A stretch of 64,000 nucleotides of DNA from JAEKNW01 sp963678375 (GTDB lineage Bacteria; Cloacimonadota; Cloacimonadia; Cloacimonadales; JAFGVF01). Shown in pieces: positions 1 through 9,299 of the stretch (position 1 is its first letter; the number at the start of each line of letters is the position of its first letter). The notes beneath the pieces were generated by a model. It saw nothing but the letters and a program-made list of their open reading frames with translations. It did not search any database and was not told the origin of the DNA. The DNA is taken from contig OY782831.1 in NCBI GenBank assembly GCA_963678375.2, positions 1,612,001 to 1,676,000 on the forward strand. Direction: 5' to 3'. Made by a program: the position numbers and the translations under genes.

Positions 1-1
1 T

Positions 2-2521
2 GTTGACGGGATGTCAGTTTCTGACCCTGTTGATGGTGGTTCTGCTCTTCAGGTTGATACTGATGCTATCGCGGATATGAAAGTTTATACTGGTGCATTA
101 ACTGCAGAATTTGGTAATGCACAATCAGGTATGGTCAATATTGTTACCCGTTCAGGTTATCCTGAATACCGAGGTAAAGTAGAATGGAATACCGACCACT
201 TAGTAGATGATGGTAGAAACCAAGATCTACTTAGATTTAACTTCGGTGGACCTGTGCTTGGCTATTTAGGTGCTGAAAACAATCTTAACTCAAGATTTAC
301 CTTCTTCATTAATGGAGCTGGAACATGGACAGATGGAAGATATGCCGAATATTATGAATCTGATCCTTATGCAGACTTCACTTTTAATGGCCTTCCATTA
401 GTAAATGAATATCCTGTTTATGATGTTTATGGTGATAGAGATGAAGTTGCTGGCTTTGATTTATCAAGCAGAAATTATAATGACTATAATCTTAACTTCA
501 AATCTAGATATCAAATTAATAATAATGCTAATGTTACTTTCGCTGTACGTGGTGACCGTTCAAGTTATGAACCATTTGCATGGAATTGGAAGTATGCTCT
601 TCAGCATTTTGCAGAAACAGAAACAGAACAAAGACAATACGTTTTCACTTACGACCAAAACCTTAGCCAAACAGCTAACCTCAAATTAAAAGCTTCTTAT
701 TTCCAAAAAGATACTTATGAAGGTCCAAAAGGTATTGATAGAGAAAACTTCTTATATTTAAATGTTACCTCTAATGAAATTAATAACGATCTAGAACGCA
801 GAGAAGAATATGTTCAAGGTGTGCTTAATAATGAAGGTATCTTCCTTTATGACCACCCTGCTTATGTTTCTATTGATAGTGACTCTGATGGTGTTTATGA
901 CTATTATAGCTCATTTAGACCAGCTACTGAGTGGACTTATGAGACTACTGCTTTGGACAATCCTGGAATTCCTGGATTTAACGCACCTGGGTCAATTTAT
1001 ACGAATTTCGTAGATGATAAAACTATCTCTTATAACTTAAGAGGTGATGTAGAATGGGCTATTGATAGAATTAATACTGCTAAAACAGGTTTTGAACTTA
1101 CTCGTTATAGTATTGAAAAAAATCAACTTCAAAGTTTTACTACTATTTATAATGATAGAAGAGCTAACTATCTAAGATCAATCTTTGACTCAGATTCTAT
1201 TCCAGAAGGAGCAGATTCTCTTGCTATTCAAAATATTGTCAATAGCAATTCTGATGTCGTAGAAATCTTCGGTGATGGCTCTGCTGAAAACCCTTATTTT
1301 GTTGTTTATTCTCCAGAATCATATTACCAAGCATCTAAAGCTTCTTCAGGTACTAGAGACGGTTATAGAGCAGATCCTATCCAAGGTGCTTTCTACCTTC
1401 AAGATAAAATGGAATGGCAAGGTATGATTGTTAATGCTGGTTTAAGATTTGACTTCTGGTACATCGGTGAAGATTATGATGTTCTTAACGATGACGGAAC
1501 TTACAGAACTGAAAGCTTTGATGGTAAAGATAAAACCCAACTTATGGTATCACCACGTGTTGGTGTATCTCATCCAATCTCAGAAAGAGATGTTCTTAGA
1601 TTTGCTTATAACTACCAAAACCAGTTACCTGCTATGAGATATATCTTTACTTCTAAAACCCCTCAAGATGCTTACACATCAGATAATGCTGTTACTGTTG
1701 GTAATGCTGAACTTGAACCACAAATAACAATTACTTATGAAGTTGGTCTTCAACACTTAATCAATGAAGATTGGGCTATTGACCTTTCATTATACTATAA
1801 AAACTATTATAACTATGTTTCTACAAGAAAAGTTGTTGATCCTGATGAACCGCAAGTTTTCTGGTATGAATTCATTTCTGAAGACTATGCTTCTGGTAGA
1901 GGTATTGATGTGGCTTTAGATAAAGCTCTTACAAACTTCTGGTCTGCAAATATTTCTTACTCTTTTGCTTGGGCTGAAGGTAACAACTCTTCTACTGTTA
2001 TTCAAGACGAAAACACTAACTTACGTGAATTCCCTCTTGATTGGGATATCAGAAATAATCTTAGCTTAAACTTAATGTTTAGAATTGAAAGAGGTGAAGA
2101 ATTCTTTATTCCTTTCACTAACTATATTTTACCATTAGATGATTTTTCAACTAGCTTCACTTACACTTACTCATCTGGAGAACCTTATACTCCACAAGAT
2201 CCAGACACTGACAATTTCTTAGATCCAAACAGTGAAAGAAAAGATGCTAGACAGAATACAAGTTTGAAAATCTCTAAGAAAGTTAATATTAGTAGAAATT
2301 CTTATATTAATATTTTCTTTGATATTGATAATTTATTCAAGTATAGAAACATCAATAGTGTTTACGCTAAAACTGGTGATCCATTTGATTCAGGTGAAGA
2401 CTTCTCAGTTAATGGTGTTGAAATACCTGAAGTTAATTTTATGAATCAACATAGATTTAATGATCCAGGAAGAGTTTCTCAAGATAGATCATACTCTTTT
2501 GGTATCTCTTATAATTTCTAA
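2..2521 (+). CDS. TonB-dependent outer-membrane receptor, 5' end missing
   Basis: The reading frame is open to the window edge, so the true start lies upstream and only about 839 residues are visible. The first residues (VDGMSVSDP, then DMKVYTGALTAEFGNAQSG and VNIVTRSG) are the end of a TonB plug domain. The rest is rich in alternating aromatic and polar strands and ends in YSFGISYNF, with the terminal aromatic residue typical of outer-membrane beta-barrels. Receptors of this type import or handle a ligand using energy from TonB-ExbB-ExbD, and the genes for those partners follow directly (38-nt gap to exbB). The substrate cannot be read from the sequence. Family assignment is firm; a role in sugar or peptide uptake would be a guess. 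Confidence 0.9.
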   Translation, partial: VDGMSVSDPVDGGSALQVDTDAIADMKVYTGALTAEFGNAQSGMVNIVTRSGYPEYRGKVEWNTDHLVDDGRNQDLLRFNFGGPVLGYLGAENNLNSRFTFFINGAGTWTDGRYAEYYESDPYADFTFNGLPLVNEYPVYDVYGDRDEVAGFDLSSRNYNDYNLNFKSRYQINNNANVTFAVRGDRSSYEPFAWNWKYALQHFAETETEQRQYVFTYDQNLSQTANLKLKASYFQKDTYEGPKGIDRENFLYLNVTSNEINNDLERREEYVQGVLNNEGIFLYDHPAYVSIDSDSDGVYDYYSSFRPATEWTYETTALDNPGIPGFNAPGSIYTNFVDDKTISYNLRGDVEWAIDRINTAKTGFELTRYSIEKNQLQSFTTIYNDRRANYLRSIFDSDSIPEGADSLAIQNIVNSNSDVVEIFGDGSAENPYFVVYSPESYYQASKASSGTRDGYRADPIQGAFYLQDKMEWQGMIVNAGLRFDFWYIGEDYDVLNDDGTYRTESFDGKDKTQLMVSPRVGVSHPISERDVLRFAYNYQNQLPAMRYIFTSKTPQDAYTSDNAVTVGNAELEPQITITYEVGLQHLINEDWAIDLSLYYKNYYNYVSTRKVVDPDEPQVFWYEFISEDYASGRGIDVALDKALTNFWSANISYSFAWAEGNNSSTVIQDENTNLREFPLDWDIRNNLSLNLMFRIERGEEFFIPFTNYILPLDDFSTSFTYTYSSGEPYTPQDPDTDNFLDPNSERKDARQNTSLKISKKVNISRNSYINIFFDIDNLFKYRNINSVYAKTGDPFDSGEDFSVNGVEIPEVNFMNQHRFNDPGRVSQDRSYSFGISYNF

Positions 2522-2559
2522 AATAAAAAATATAATATAATAATTGGAGGAAATGAAGG

Positions 2560-3303
2560 ATGAATAAGAAAATTTCAGTACTCTTACTAATAATTTTGTT
2601 AGGAAGTTTTGTATTTACTACTGCTTTATTCGCGCAGGAGGCTGCACAGGAAAGTGGTAGTGCAATTGAAACTATAGCAAGTACTCTTTTTGGAAAAAGC
2701 TTAGTTAAACAGTTTAAAGATGGTGGATGGGCTATGTGGCCTCTCTTAGCTTTATTTATCTGGGGACTTGGTATTGGTATTTGGAAACTCTTAGTATTAG
2801 TAAGAGGAAGAATAAATGTTGAAAAATTCTTAGAAGAAATTGTTCCTAAAATAAAAGATGGTAACTTTAAAGCTGCTATTGAATATGTTAATGATCAAAA
2901 AGGTTCAGTTGCAAATATAGTTAGAGCTGGTTTATTGAAAAATGATTCAGGTATCGAAGCTATGGAAAAAGCAATGGAAAATGCAGCTGTTGTTGAAATG
3001 TCATTCCTTGATAGAGGTTTCAACGAATTATCTACTACAATTACTTTAGCACCTATGATGGGTTTCTTAGGAACTCTTCTAGGTATGATTACAGCTTTTG
3101 ATGATATTCAAAATACTGAAGTTGTTGACGCTGGCGTTGTTGCTGGAGGTATCAAGATAGCTCTTATCACTTCTGCTGCTGGTTTAATCATTGCGATCCC
3201 TATTCAATTTGCTAACAATATTTTCATGACTATGGTTGATAGCATTGTTGTTGATATGCAGAAAGCAACTGAAAAGGTAATTGATACTTTGACTGAAAAG
3301 TAG
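2560..3303 (+). CDS. exbB: ExbB/TolQ/MotA-family proton channel protein
   Basis: This 247-aa protein has an N-terminal hydrophobic, signal-like segment (residues 5-26) of the kind seen in longer ExbB versions. A membrane segment follows at about 50-75 (GWAMWPLLALFIWGLGIG), then a cytoplasmic region and two further helices at about 150-175 and 205-230. The conserved MotA/TolQ/ExbB stretch TLAPMMGFLGTLLGMI is clear. With ExbD it forms the inner-membrane proton channel that energises TonB. The start is supported by a ribosome site, GGAGG, about 10 nt upstream. It lies 11 nt before the first exbD, so co-transcription is very likely. Confidence 0.92.
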   Translation: MNKKISVLLLIILLGSFVFTTALFAQEAAQESGSAIETIASTLFGKSLVKQFKDGGWAMWPLLALFIWGLGIGIWKLLVLVRGRINVEKFLEEIVPKIKDGNFKAAIEYVNDQKGSVANIVRAGLLKNDSGIEAMEKAMENAAVVEMSFLDRGFNELSTTITLAPMMGFLGTLLGMITAFDDIQNTEVVDAGVVAGGIKIALITSAAGLIIAIPIQFANNIFMTMVDSIVVDMQKATEKVIDTLTEK

Positions 3304-3314
3304 GGTGGGGAATC

Positions 3315-3794
3315 ATGAAATTTCCTGCTAAAAAGAAAAAAAGTGCTGAAATACCAACAGCTTCAATGTCTGATATTGCTTTCTTGCTGATTGTTTTCTT
3401 TATGGCAGTTGGAAAATTTGATAATAAACAAGGTATTCCTTATCAAATTGCTGCTCCTGCTGCTGAAGAACAAAATCAAGAGCAAGATGTGATTTTAGAC
3501 AGACAGAATCTTATTGAAATTGAGATTTGGAATGAGGCAGGTACAAGTAATGTCTTATGCGAATATTTTGTTTATGACGAGAATGATGTTAAGCAAGATG
3601 GTGTGAGATTCAGAGTACCAGAACTTGGAAAGCAGATGATTAAAGATAAAGTTGAGAAAAATCCTGATAGTGTAATTAAACTCAAAATTGATAGAAATGT
3701 TGAGTATAAAGGATTTATATCAGTGTTCGATGAATTAAGAGCTAATAATATGGCAAAAAAAGTTAAATTTGAACGCCATTATTTAAACAAATAG
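3315..3794 (+). CDS. exbD: ExbD/TolR-family biopolymer transport protein (first copy)
   Basis: This 159-aa protein has a basic N-terminus (AKKKKSAEIPTASM), one membrane helix beginning SDIAFLLIVFFMAVG (residues 18-35) and a periplasmic domain. The aspartate in MSDIAF is the protonatable residue of the ExbD/TolR family. It should pair with ExbB upstream to convert proton flow into movement of TonB. A GGTGGGGA ribosome site precedes the ATG. The periplasmic domain (about 120 residues) differs strongly from that of the second ExbD next to it, so the two are not a recent duplication. Confidence 0.9.
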   Translation: MKFPAKKKKSAEIPTASMSDIAFLLIVFFMAVGKFDNKQGIPYQIAAPAAEEQNQEQDVILDRQNLIEIEIWNEAGTSNVLCEYFVYDENDVKQDGVRFRVPELGKQMIKDKVEKNPDSVIKLKIDRNVEYKGFISVFDELRANNMAKKVKFERHYLNK

Positions 3795-3803
3795 GAGAGC
3801 TAT

Positions 3804-4256
3804 ATGAATATGATTAGAAAAAAGGTTAAGGCAGAAGCTAATACTTCTTCTTCATCAGATATTGCTTTCTTACTACTTCTCTTTTTTGTTGTAACAACAC
3901 AGATTATCTATATTCCTGTTCAAACTAAATATCCAAATGCTCGTGAAATCGAAAGGCAGATGCAAAGCAATATTTTAACAGTTTATGTTGCAAATGATGG
4001 CACATCTCCTAATTTTGATTATTATTTAGATGACGTCTATGTAAATGAGCTAGTTGATAATAAAAGCAATGAAGAAATTAGTCGTAGTTTAGGCAAACAA
4101 ATCAGATCAAGGATTGATCAAGATCCTGATAGAAACTGGATTGTTAGTCTTAGAATAGATGCTGATGTTGATTTTGATACTATTAATACCTTAATAACTG
4201 ATCTTCAGAACAATAGAGTTGAGTCTATTGTCTTTGAAGCTAGAAAGAGGGGCTAA
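3804..4256 (+). CDS. exbD: ExbD/TolR-family biopolymer transport protein (second copy)
   Basis: This 150-aa protein has the usual ExbD layout: basic N-terminus, one membrane helix (SSSDIAFLLLLFFVVTTQ, residues 17-37) with the conserved Asp, and a periplasmic part. It starts 9 nt after the first exbD stop and ends 3 nt before tonB. Two different exbD genes in tandem are common in Bacteroidota and related phyla. The likely arrangement is a mixed ExbD pair inside one ExbB ring, which is inference. Confidence 0.9.
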   Translation: MNMIRKKVKAEANTSSSSDIAFLLLLFFVVTTQIIYIPVQTKYPNAREIERQMQSNILTVYVANDGTSPNFDYYLDDVYVNELVDNKSNEEISRSLGKQIRSRIDQDPDRNWIVSLRIDADVDFDTINTLITDLQNNRVESIVFEARKRG

Positions 4257-4259
4257 TCT

Positions 4260-4946
4260 ATGGCAAGTAAATACACAGATTGGAAAACTGAGGCAAATGG
4301 CTACCTTGTAAAGGGTATGGCTATGTCAGTTGTTTTAGTTATGTTTCTTTTACTAGTTATGCCTCGTTTTGAGTCTTCTGGAAAAGAAGAAGAGGTTAGT
4401 GATGAATCACAAGTATCAGAACATTTTGAATTTGAAGAAGTTGTTGAAGAGGAAGAAATCATAGAAGAAGAGGCTCCTGAGGAAGAAGAAGAAATTATTA
4501 ATCCTGAAGAGAATATTCAAATGAACTTTGATGAACTAGGCCTCGAGGATATTGAGAGTGCGGTTGAGCGTAAAACAATCTCTACTACTGATGATTTAGA
4601 TAAACTCAACATTTCATTTTCATCTGTTGACGAAGCCAGTATTAACCAGCCATATGTTGTCCATCAAGAAATGCCTACTGTTATCCGTAGCGTTAAACCT
4701 ATTTACCCTGATATAGCTATTCAAAACAATGTAGAAGGAACACTCATTGTTGAAGCTTGGGTTAAAGTTGATGGTACTGTTGGTAATGTAAGAGTTATTA
4801 AATCTCTTCAAAGCATTCCTGGTGGATTAGATGAAGCAGCAGTTAATGCTGTATGGCAATGGACATTTGAACCCGCAAAATCTGGTGGAAGACCAGTTGC
4901 TTGTTGGGTGAAAATTCCTCTTAACCTAAAATTTGAAGATAATTAA
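4260..4946 (+). CDS. tonB: TonB-family energy transducer with a Glu-rich linker
   Basis: This 228-aa protein has a short cytoplasmic N-terminus, one membrane helix (residues 19-34, MAMSVVLVMFLLLVMP), a very acidic linker (about 40-90, almost all Glu with few Pro), and a C-terminal TonB domain (about 140-226). The domain shows VKPIYPDIAIQNNVEGTL, VEAWVKVDGTVGNV and the closing AVWQWTFEPAKSGGRPV block. It transmits ExbB-ExbD energy to outer-membrane receptors such as the one upstream. The linker is unusual because classical TonB linkers are Pro-rich. It is part of the 1-9.2 kb operon. Confidence 0.9.
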   Translation: MASKYTDWKTEANGYLVKGMAMSVVLVMFLLLVMPRFESSGKEEEVSDESQVSEHFEFEEVVEEEEIIEEEAPEEEEEIINPEENIQMNFDELGLEDIESAVERKTISTTDDLDKLNISFSSVDEASINQPYVVHQEMPTVIRSVKPIYPDIAIQNNVEGTLIVEAWVKVDGTVGNVRVIKSLQSIPGGLDEAAVNAVWQWTFEPAKSGGRPVACWVKIPLNLKFEDN

Positions 4947-4961
4947 ACTGGAGGATTATAA

Positions 4962-7900
4962 ATGAAATTGATTTTCCGTAAGCTGATTCCAGTATTAGCT
5001 ATAATGATTTGTAGTATTTCATTACTGAATGCTGCTGCGGTCGACCCAACTCCGACCAAACAATTTGACTTAACAAAATATCATGATGTTGGAAACATAT
5101 GGCTCCGTGTGAGTAATTATGGATTCTTTGGTTCTGGTAGTGATATTACTCCTCAATACCCTTCACTTGAGTATCCTGGTGGTAGTGGAATCGACTATCT
5201 TTACCAAGGTGCTTTGTGGTTCGGTGCGAAAAAAATTAGAAGAAACGCAACAGGTGAAAAACTTTATTGGACATCAAATGACCCTTACGGTGAAGAAGAT
5301 ATGAGCGTTATTGCTGAATCTGACTTACCTGATGATTATAATGGCTTAGGCGTTGTGCTTGATACATTAGTTTCTGTTGGGTTTGATGGTGACTTAGGTT
5401 TAAACGAATTTTTACCTGCTTATAATCCTACAGAAAATGCAAATCCATCTGTAGCAGACTTCTTTGGCACTTTTAATTCATCTGACAAAATTATGACTGC
5501 TTCAACAAGAGGTCAAAGACGTGGAGAAGATGATGATGGTGATGGTAAAATAGACGAAGATGGTCCTGGATTTACCTTCCCAATGAGGGATATGCATGAG
5601 CTTCCTGAAGCTTTCCAAGGCTTAGGTTCTATTTATCTTCATGAACAGGATTTTGACCAAACTAGAGCTATCGAAGAAAGAAATGATATCTGGTTCCCAC
5701 TTGGATTTATGGATTTGAGTGCTAGTGACGAAGATGAATATTTCAATTTTGCTACACCATATGATGATGATGGTGATGGTAGAGTTGACGAAGATTCAGC
5801 TCCTGTTTCAGAGCAAGATTTTATATCTTACTACTATGATTATTCTCCTTTTGGTTATGAAGGTCAAAGAGACTGGGGTAGAGATAAATCAAGAAGTGAC
5901 CATTATCCTCTGAATATCCGCGTTAGACAGATGAGTTATCAATGGTCTTATGAATACATTAAAAATCTTGTTTATATTGAATTTAATATTACAAATATGA
6001 ATGACCAAGACACTCTTTATGATTGTGCTATGGGTGTTTATATGGATTCAGACGTTGGACCTCAAAGCTGGGATTCAGATAAAGCTTCTGATGACCTTTC
6101 AGGTTACCAAAAAGGTGATGATTATGAATTTGCTTATACCCGTGACAATGATGGAGATGGTGGATTAACCACAGGTCTTGTAGGTTCACGTGTATGTTCA
6201 CCTATTCCTAATCCAGATTCCCTAAACTACTCATGTTGGTTCTGGGAAGTAGGTGATGGTCCTGATGATTCTAATATCAGATCTTCAACTTTGACTGGTA
6301 AAACAAATAATGAGAAGTACTGGTTATTAATTGGTGGTAAAGCTAGAGCTCTTGAAAGTGGTGAAGTTATTAATATTAACCCAGATGATGAAAAGTTCGA
6401 AGCTTTAAGAAAAGAAGATAGTGAAGGATTTGGAGATCACTTTATTCAACCAATTGCTGCTGATACAAGATATCTATTTGCTTTTAGTGGTGCTCAACCA
6501 GGTACTCCTGCATATAATGAGGTAGATGAAGAAGGAAACTATTTTAAAAGATGGAATCTTGCTCCTCGTAAGACTATGAAAATTGTTATTGCTGTTTTCC
6601 CTGGAGACAACTTAGAGGATTTAAAAGCTACTTCTATCTGGGCAAAAACAATTTATGGTGATGCTCAATCATTAACTAATGTTGTTCTTCCTGATACCGC
6701 ATTACACTATACTCCACCAGAACCACCTGAAATTCCAAATTTATTTGCTGAAATTTCTGAAGATGGTAATTATATCAACTATTACTGGGATAACAGATCT
6801 GTTTTCTCCTATGATAGAGATAATGTTAGTGGAACACTAGTAGGCTGGCAAGATGGTAATGCTAATCTAGATTCTTGGTATCAAAACTGGGATGAATGGA
6901 GTGCTATCTATGAAGGTAATAATGAAGTTCCTGCTCCACCAGATACCTTATCTAGTGAAGAAACAAGAACAATTTCACCTCCAACAGCATTTAGATTAAG
7001 ACATGACTTCCAAGGTTATCGTACTTGGATTAGATCAGGTTCTGGCTCACAAGAAGACTGGTCATTAGTCCAAATGTGGGGAAAATATGAAACAGCCCAA
7101 GACCTAGAAGATTATAATGTCAATCTTGGTGTTGTTAATAGTGCTGGTGATGCTATTTTTGAAGACTTTGGTGGTTATACAGATATCGATACTGGATTAC
7201 CAAACGAAAGAGTAGCAGGTTCTGAAGATAACAGATATGATGATGACCAGTATTATAAATATAACGAATATTACACTATGAGACCAATAGAATTAGGTGA
7301 AACTATTAATGGTTGGCCTCTTTATAGATACGATGTTGACTATAGTCAAGAACTTCAAAATCAAGCAGACCAAATTGCTTTAGATATGTTTGGAATTACA
7401 GTTAATCAAGATGCTGGTACTATCCTTTCTGATGAAGTTAAAGCTGAAATCGCTGTCCAACTTTTCAAAAGAGATGATGTAAGAGAAGATATTTTTAGAG
7501 AACTCTATGATGAAAAACTTATTCCTCTCTACAGTTTCGGTGGTCAGTCTTCTATCGGTGATGCTGAGAAATTAGAAGAACTTAGACAAGAACGTCTTTC
7601 AAGAAGATTTTTCAAATCATCTGCAAGTGTTCCTCGCAAAGGTATAGAAACTTATGTGGCTGTAACTGCCTTTGATAGAGGTATGCCTGCTAAATCATTG
7701 GATTTCTTAGAAACAGGTAGAGATGCTGATGCTAATATGAAGGTATTCTTCCCTGCTCCAAACAGTAGAGATAATGATGGTTCTAATGTATATGTAGTTC
7801 CTAATCCTTATATTGGTGGATCTGCTTTCGATGGTAGAAGAGAAAATGATGATAAGGGTGATAAGTCAAAGAGAATTTGGTTTGTTAACTTACCAGAAAG

Positions 7901-8147
7901 ATCTCATGTTAAAATCTTCACTCTTGCTGGTGATTTAGTTGATGAATTTAGACATGAAGGTGCTTATGAAGAAGATATCATCACAGTTAGTAAAGCTGCT
8001 GCTTTAGGTATTACTTCAGAAAGTATTCACTCTTGGAATCTACTTTCAAAAAATAATCAAATTGTTGCTCCTGGTGTTTACTTATTCTCTGTAAAGAATT
8101 TAAGAAATGGTGACATCAATGTTGGCAAATTTGTCTTAATTAAATAA
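4962..8147 (+). CDS. Large secreted protein with a variant C-terminal sorting tail
   Basis: This 1061-aa protein has a signal peptide (residues 1-25, ending LLNAAA). Three Asp-rich turns resemble calcium-binding DxDxDG loops (DDDGDGKIDEDG near 190, DDDGDGRVDED near 270, DNDGDGG near 395). The end resembles secretion tails of FCB bacteria: VYVVPNPYIGGSAF, then RIWFVNLPERSHVKIFTLAGD, and finally WNLL, APGVYLFSV and GKFVLIK. It lies 15 nt after tonB and 14 nt before the PorV-like gene. No enzymatic domain is recognised. The context suggests a surface or extracellular protein handled by the PorV-like partner. The function is unknown. Confidence 0.75.
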   Translation: MKLIFRKLIPVLAIMICSISLLNAAAVDPTPTKQFDLTKYHDVGNIWLRVSNYGFFGSGSDITPQYPSLEYPGGSGIDYLYQGALWFGAKKIRRNATGEKLYWTSNDPYGEEDMSVIAESDLPDDYNGLGVVLDTLVSVGFDGDLGLNEFLPAYNPTENANPSVADFFGTFNSSDKIMTASTRGQRRGEDDDGDGKIDEDGPGFTFPMRDMHELPEAFQGLGSIYLHEQDFDQTRAIEERNDIWFPLGFMDLSASDEDEYFNFATPYDDDGDGRVDEDSAPVSEQDFISYYYDYSPFGYEGQRDWGRDKSRSDHYPLNIRVRQMSYQWSYEYIKNLVYIEFNITNMNDQDTLYDCAMGVYMDSDVGPQSWDSDKASDDLSGYQKGDDYEFAYTRDNDGDGGLTTGLVGSRVCSPIPNPDSLNYSCWFWEVGDGPDDSNIRSSTLTGKTNNEKYWLLIGGKARALESGEVININPDDEKFEALRKEDSEGFGDHFIQPIAADTRYLFAFSGAQPGTPAYNEVDEEGNYFKRWNLAPRKTMKIVIAVFPGDNLEDLKATSIWAKTIYGDAQSLTNVVLPDTALHYTPPEPPEIPNLFAEISEDGNYINYYWDNRSVFSYDRDNVSGTLVGWQDGNANLDSWYQNWDEWSAIYEGNNEVPAPPDTLSSEETRTISPPTAFRLRHDFQGYRTWIRSGSGSQEDWSLVQMWGKYETAQDLEDYNVNLGVVNSAGDAIFEDFGGYTDIDTGLPNERVAGSEDNRYDDDQYYKYNEYYTMRPIELGETINGWPLYRYDVDYSQELQNQADQIALDMFGITVNQDAGTILSDEVKAEIAVQLFKRDDVREDIFRELYDEKLIPLYSFGGQSSIGDAEKLEELRQERLSRRFFKSSASVPRKGIETYVAVTAFDRGMPAKSLDFLETGRDADANMKVFFPAPNSRDNDGSNVYVVPNPYIGGSAFDGRRENDDKGDKSKRIWFVNLPERSHVKIFTLAGDLVDEFRHEGAYEEDIITVSKAAALGITSESIHSWNLLSKNNQIVAPGVYLFSVKNLRNGDINVGKFVLIK

Positions 8148-8161
8148 AGGGGACTGAACTA

Positions 8162-9184
8162 ATGAAAAAAATAATTATTATATCCGTAATTGTTCTCGTT
8201 CCTATACTTATGTGTGCTGAAATATTTGGTAAAACAGCTACTGCTGCCCTTCAGTTCTTAAAACTCGGTATTGATGCTAGAGCTACAGGAATGGGTGAAG
8301 CTTACGTTGCTGTTTCAGATGATATATCTTCAGTTTACTGGAATCCGGCTGGACTAGCAACAAAACTTAATCATCAAGCATTCTTTTCACATACTGAATG
8401 GGTTGCTGATATAAAACATGAGTATGCTGCTGTTTCATATACAGACGGTATTCAAGCTCTTGGTTTGAGTGCTTCAGTTCTCCATATGGATGATATGGAT
8501 GAAACTACTGAAGATGTCTTCGGTCCTACTGGAAGAACATTTACTAATAGTGATATTGCTATCGGATTAACTTATTCCAATGCCTTCACTGATAAGTTTT
8601 CTTTTGGTATTACTGGTAAGTACCTTAGACAAAATCTTTCTGAATTTAATATTGATAGTTATTCTTTCGATATAGGTTCATTATATAATACTCAATGGAA
8701 AAACTTAACTATTGGTATGGCCTTAAGAAATTTTGGTCCTGATGTGATTTATGAAATTGATAATGATAGTGATGGCTTAACTGATGAAGATCCATTTGAC
8801 TTATTGGATAATGATGGTGATGGAGTCATAGATGAAGATGGTGAAGAACTTGGTTTTAAAATACCTATGTCTTTCTCTCTTGGTTTAGCTCTAGATCTTA
8901 TTAGACAAGATGAACAGTCTTGGATATTCGCAGCTCAGTTAGATAATGTCGTTGATAGAGAAGAAACTTGGAACTTAGGTACTGAATACGTTTATAGAAA
9001 CTTTGCTCTTAGAGGTGGTTACCAAATAGGATACGACGCTGCTTCTTATAGCTTTGGTACTGGCTTCAAAATCCCTACTAGATTTGCTGTTTTCGCTCTT
9101 GATTACGCTTATACTGATATGGGTGATTTAACAGAAGACTTCATAAATGGTGTTCACCGTTTCTCAGTTAAGATGGATTTTTAA
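8162..9184 (+). CDS. PorV/PorQ-family outer-membrane protein
   Basis: This 340-aa protein has a signal peptide (about 1-19). The family signature follows: LKLGIDARATGMGEAYVAVS and DDISSVYWNPAGLA. After that come beta-barrel strands and a terminal phenylalanine (FSVKMDF). PorV is the outer-membrane acceptor of type IX secretion that passes cargo to the cell surface, and related proteins occur widely in FCB bacteria. Between barrel strands (about 200-230) sits an insert with two Asp-rich, calcium-loop-like stretches (DNDSDGLTDED, DNDGDGVIDED), like those of the secreted protein just upstream. Family is firm; the exact secretion role is inferred from the gene order. Confidence 0.82.
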   Translation: MKKIIIISVIVLVPILMCAEIFGKTATAALQFLKLGIDARATGMGEAYVAVSDDISSVYWNPAGLATKLNHQAFFSHTEWVADIKHEYAAVSYTDGIQALGLSASVLHMDDMDETTEDVFGPTGRTFTNSDIAIGLTYSNAFTDKFSFGITGKYLRQNLSEFNIDSYSFDIGSLYNTQWKNLTIGMALRNFGPDVIYEIDNDSDGLTDEDPFDLLDNDGDGVIDEDGEELGFKIPMSFSLGLALDLIRQDEQSWIFAAQLDNVVDREETWNLGTEYVYRNFALRGGYQIGYDAASYSFGTGFKIPTRFAVFALDYAYTDMGDLTEDFINGVHRFSVKMDF

Positions 9185-9198
9185 AGTAGAAATATAAG

Positions 9199-9222
9199 GT
9201 CCGAGTGGTTCGCCACTCGGAC
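9199..9222. terminator. Perfect 10-bp hairpin with a TTCG tetraloop
   Basis: GTCCGAGTGG and CCACTCGGAC pair perfectly around TTCG. It lies 15 nt after the PorV-like gene. There is no T-run on the + side (A6 TTT follows), so it is either a weak terminator or a 3'-end stabiliser that separates the Ton operon from the next gene. Confidence 0.55.
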
Positions 9223-9299
9223 AAAAAATTTGTATTTTGATAAAAAGTGACTATTTTATCATCAAAGAATTAAACCAAAAAAAAATGGGAGGAATGTAC

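Noticed and set aside
9237..9299. Longer N-terminus for the first Asp-box-like protein
   Set aside because: The 21 extra codons cross the GGGAGGA ribosome site and would hide the signal peptide that starts at 9300.
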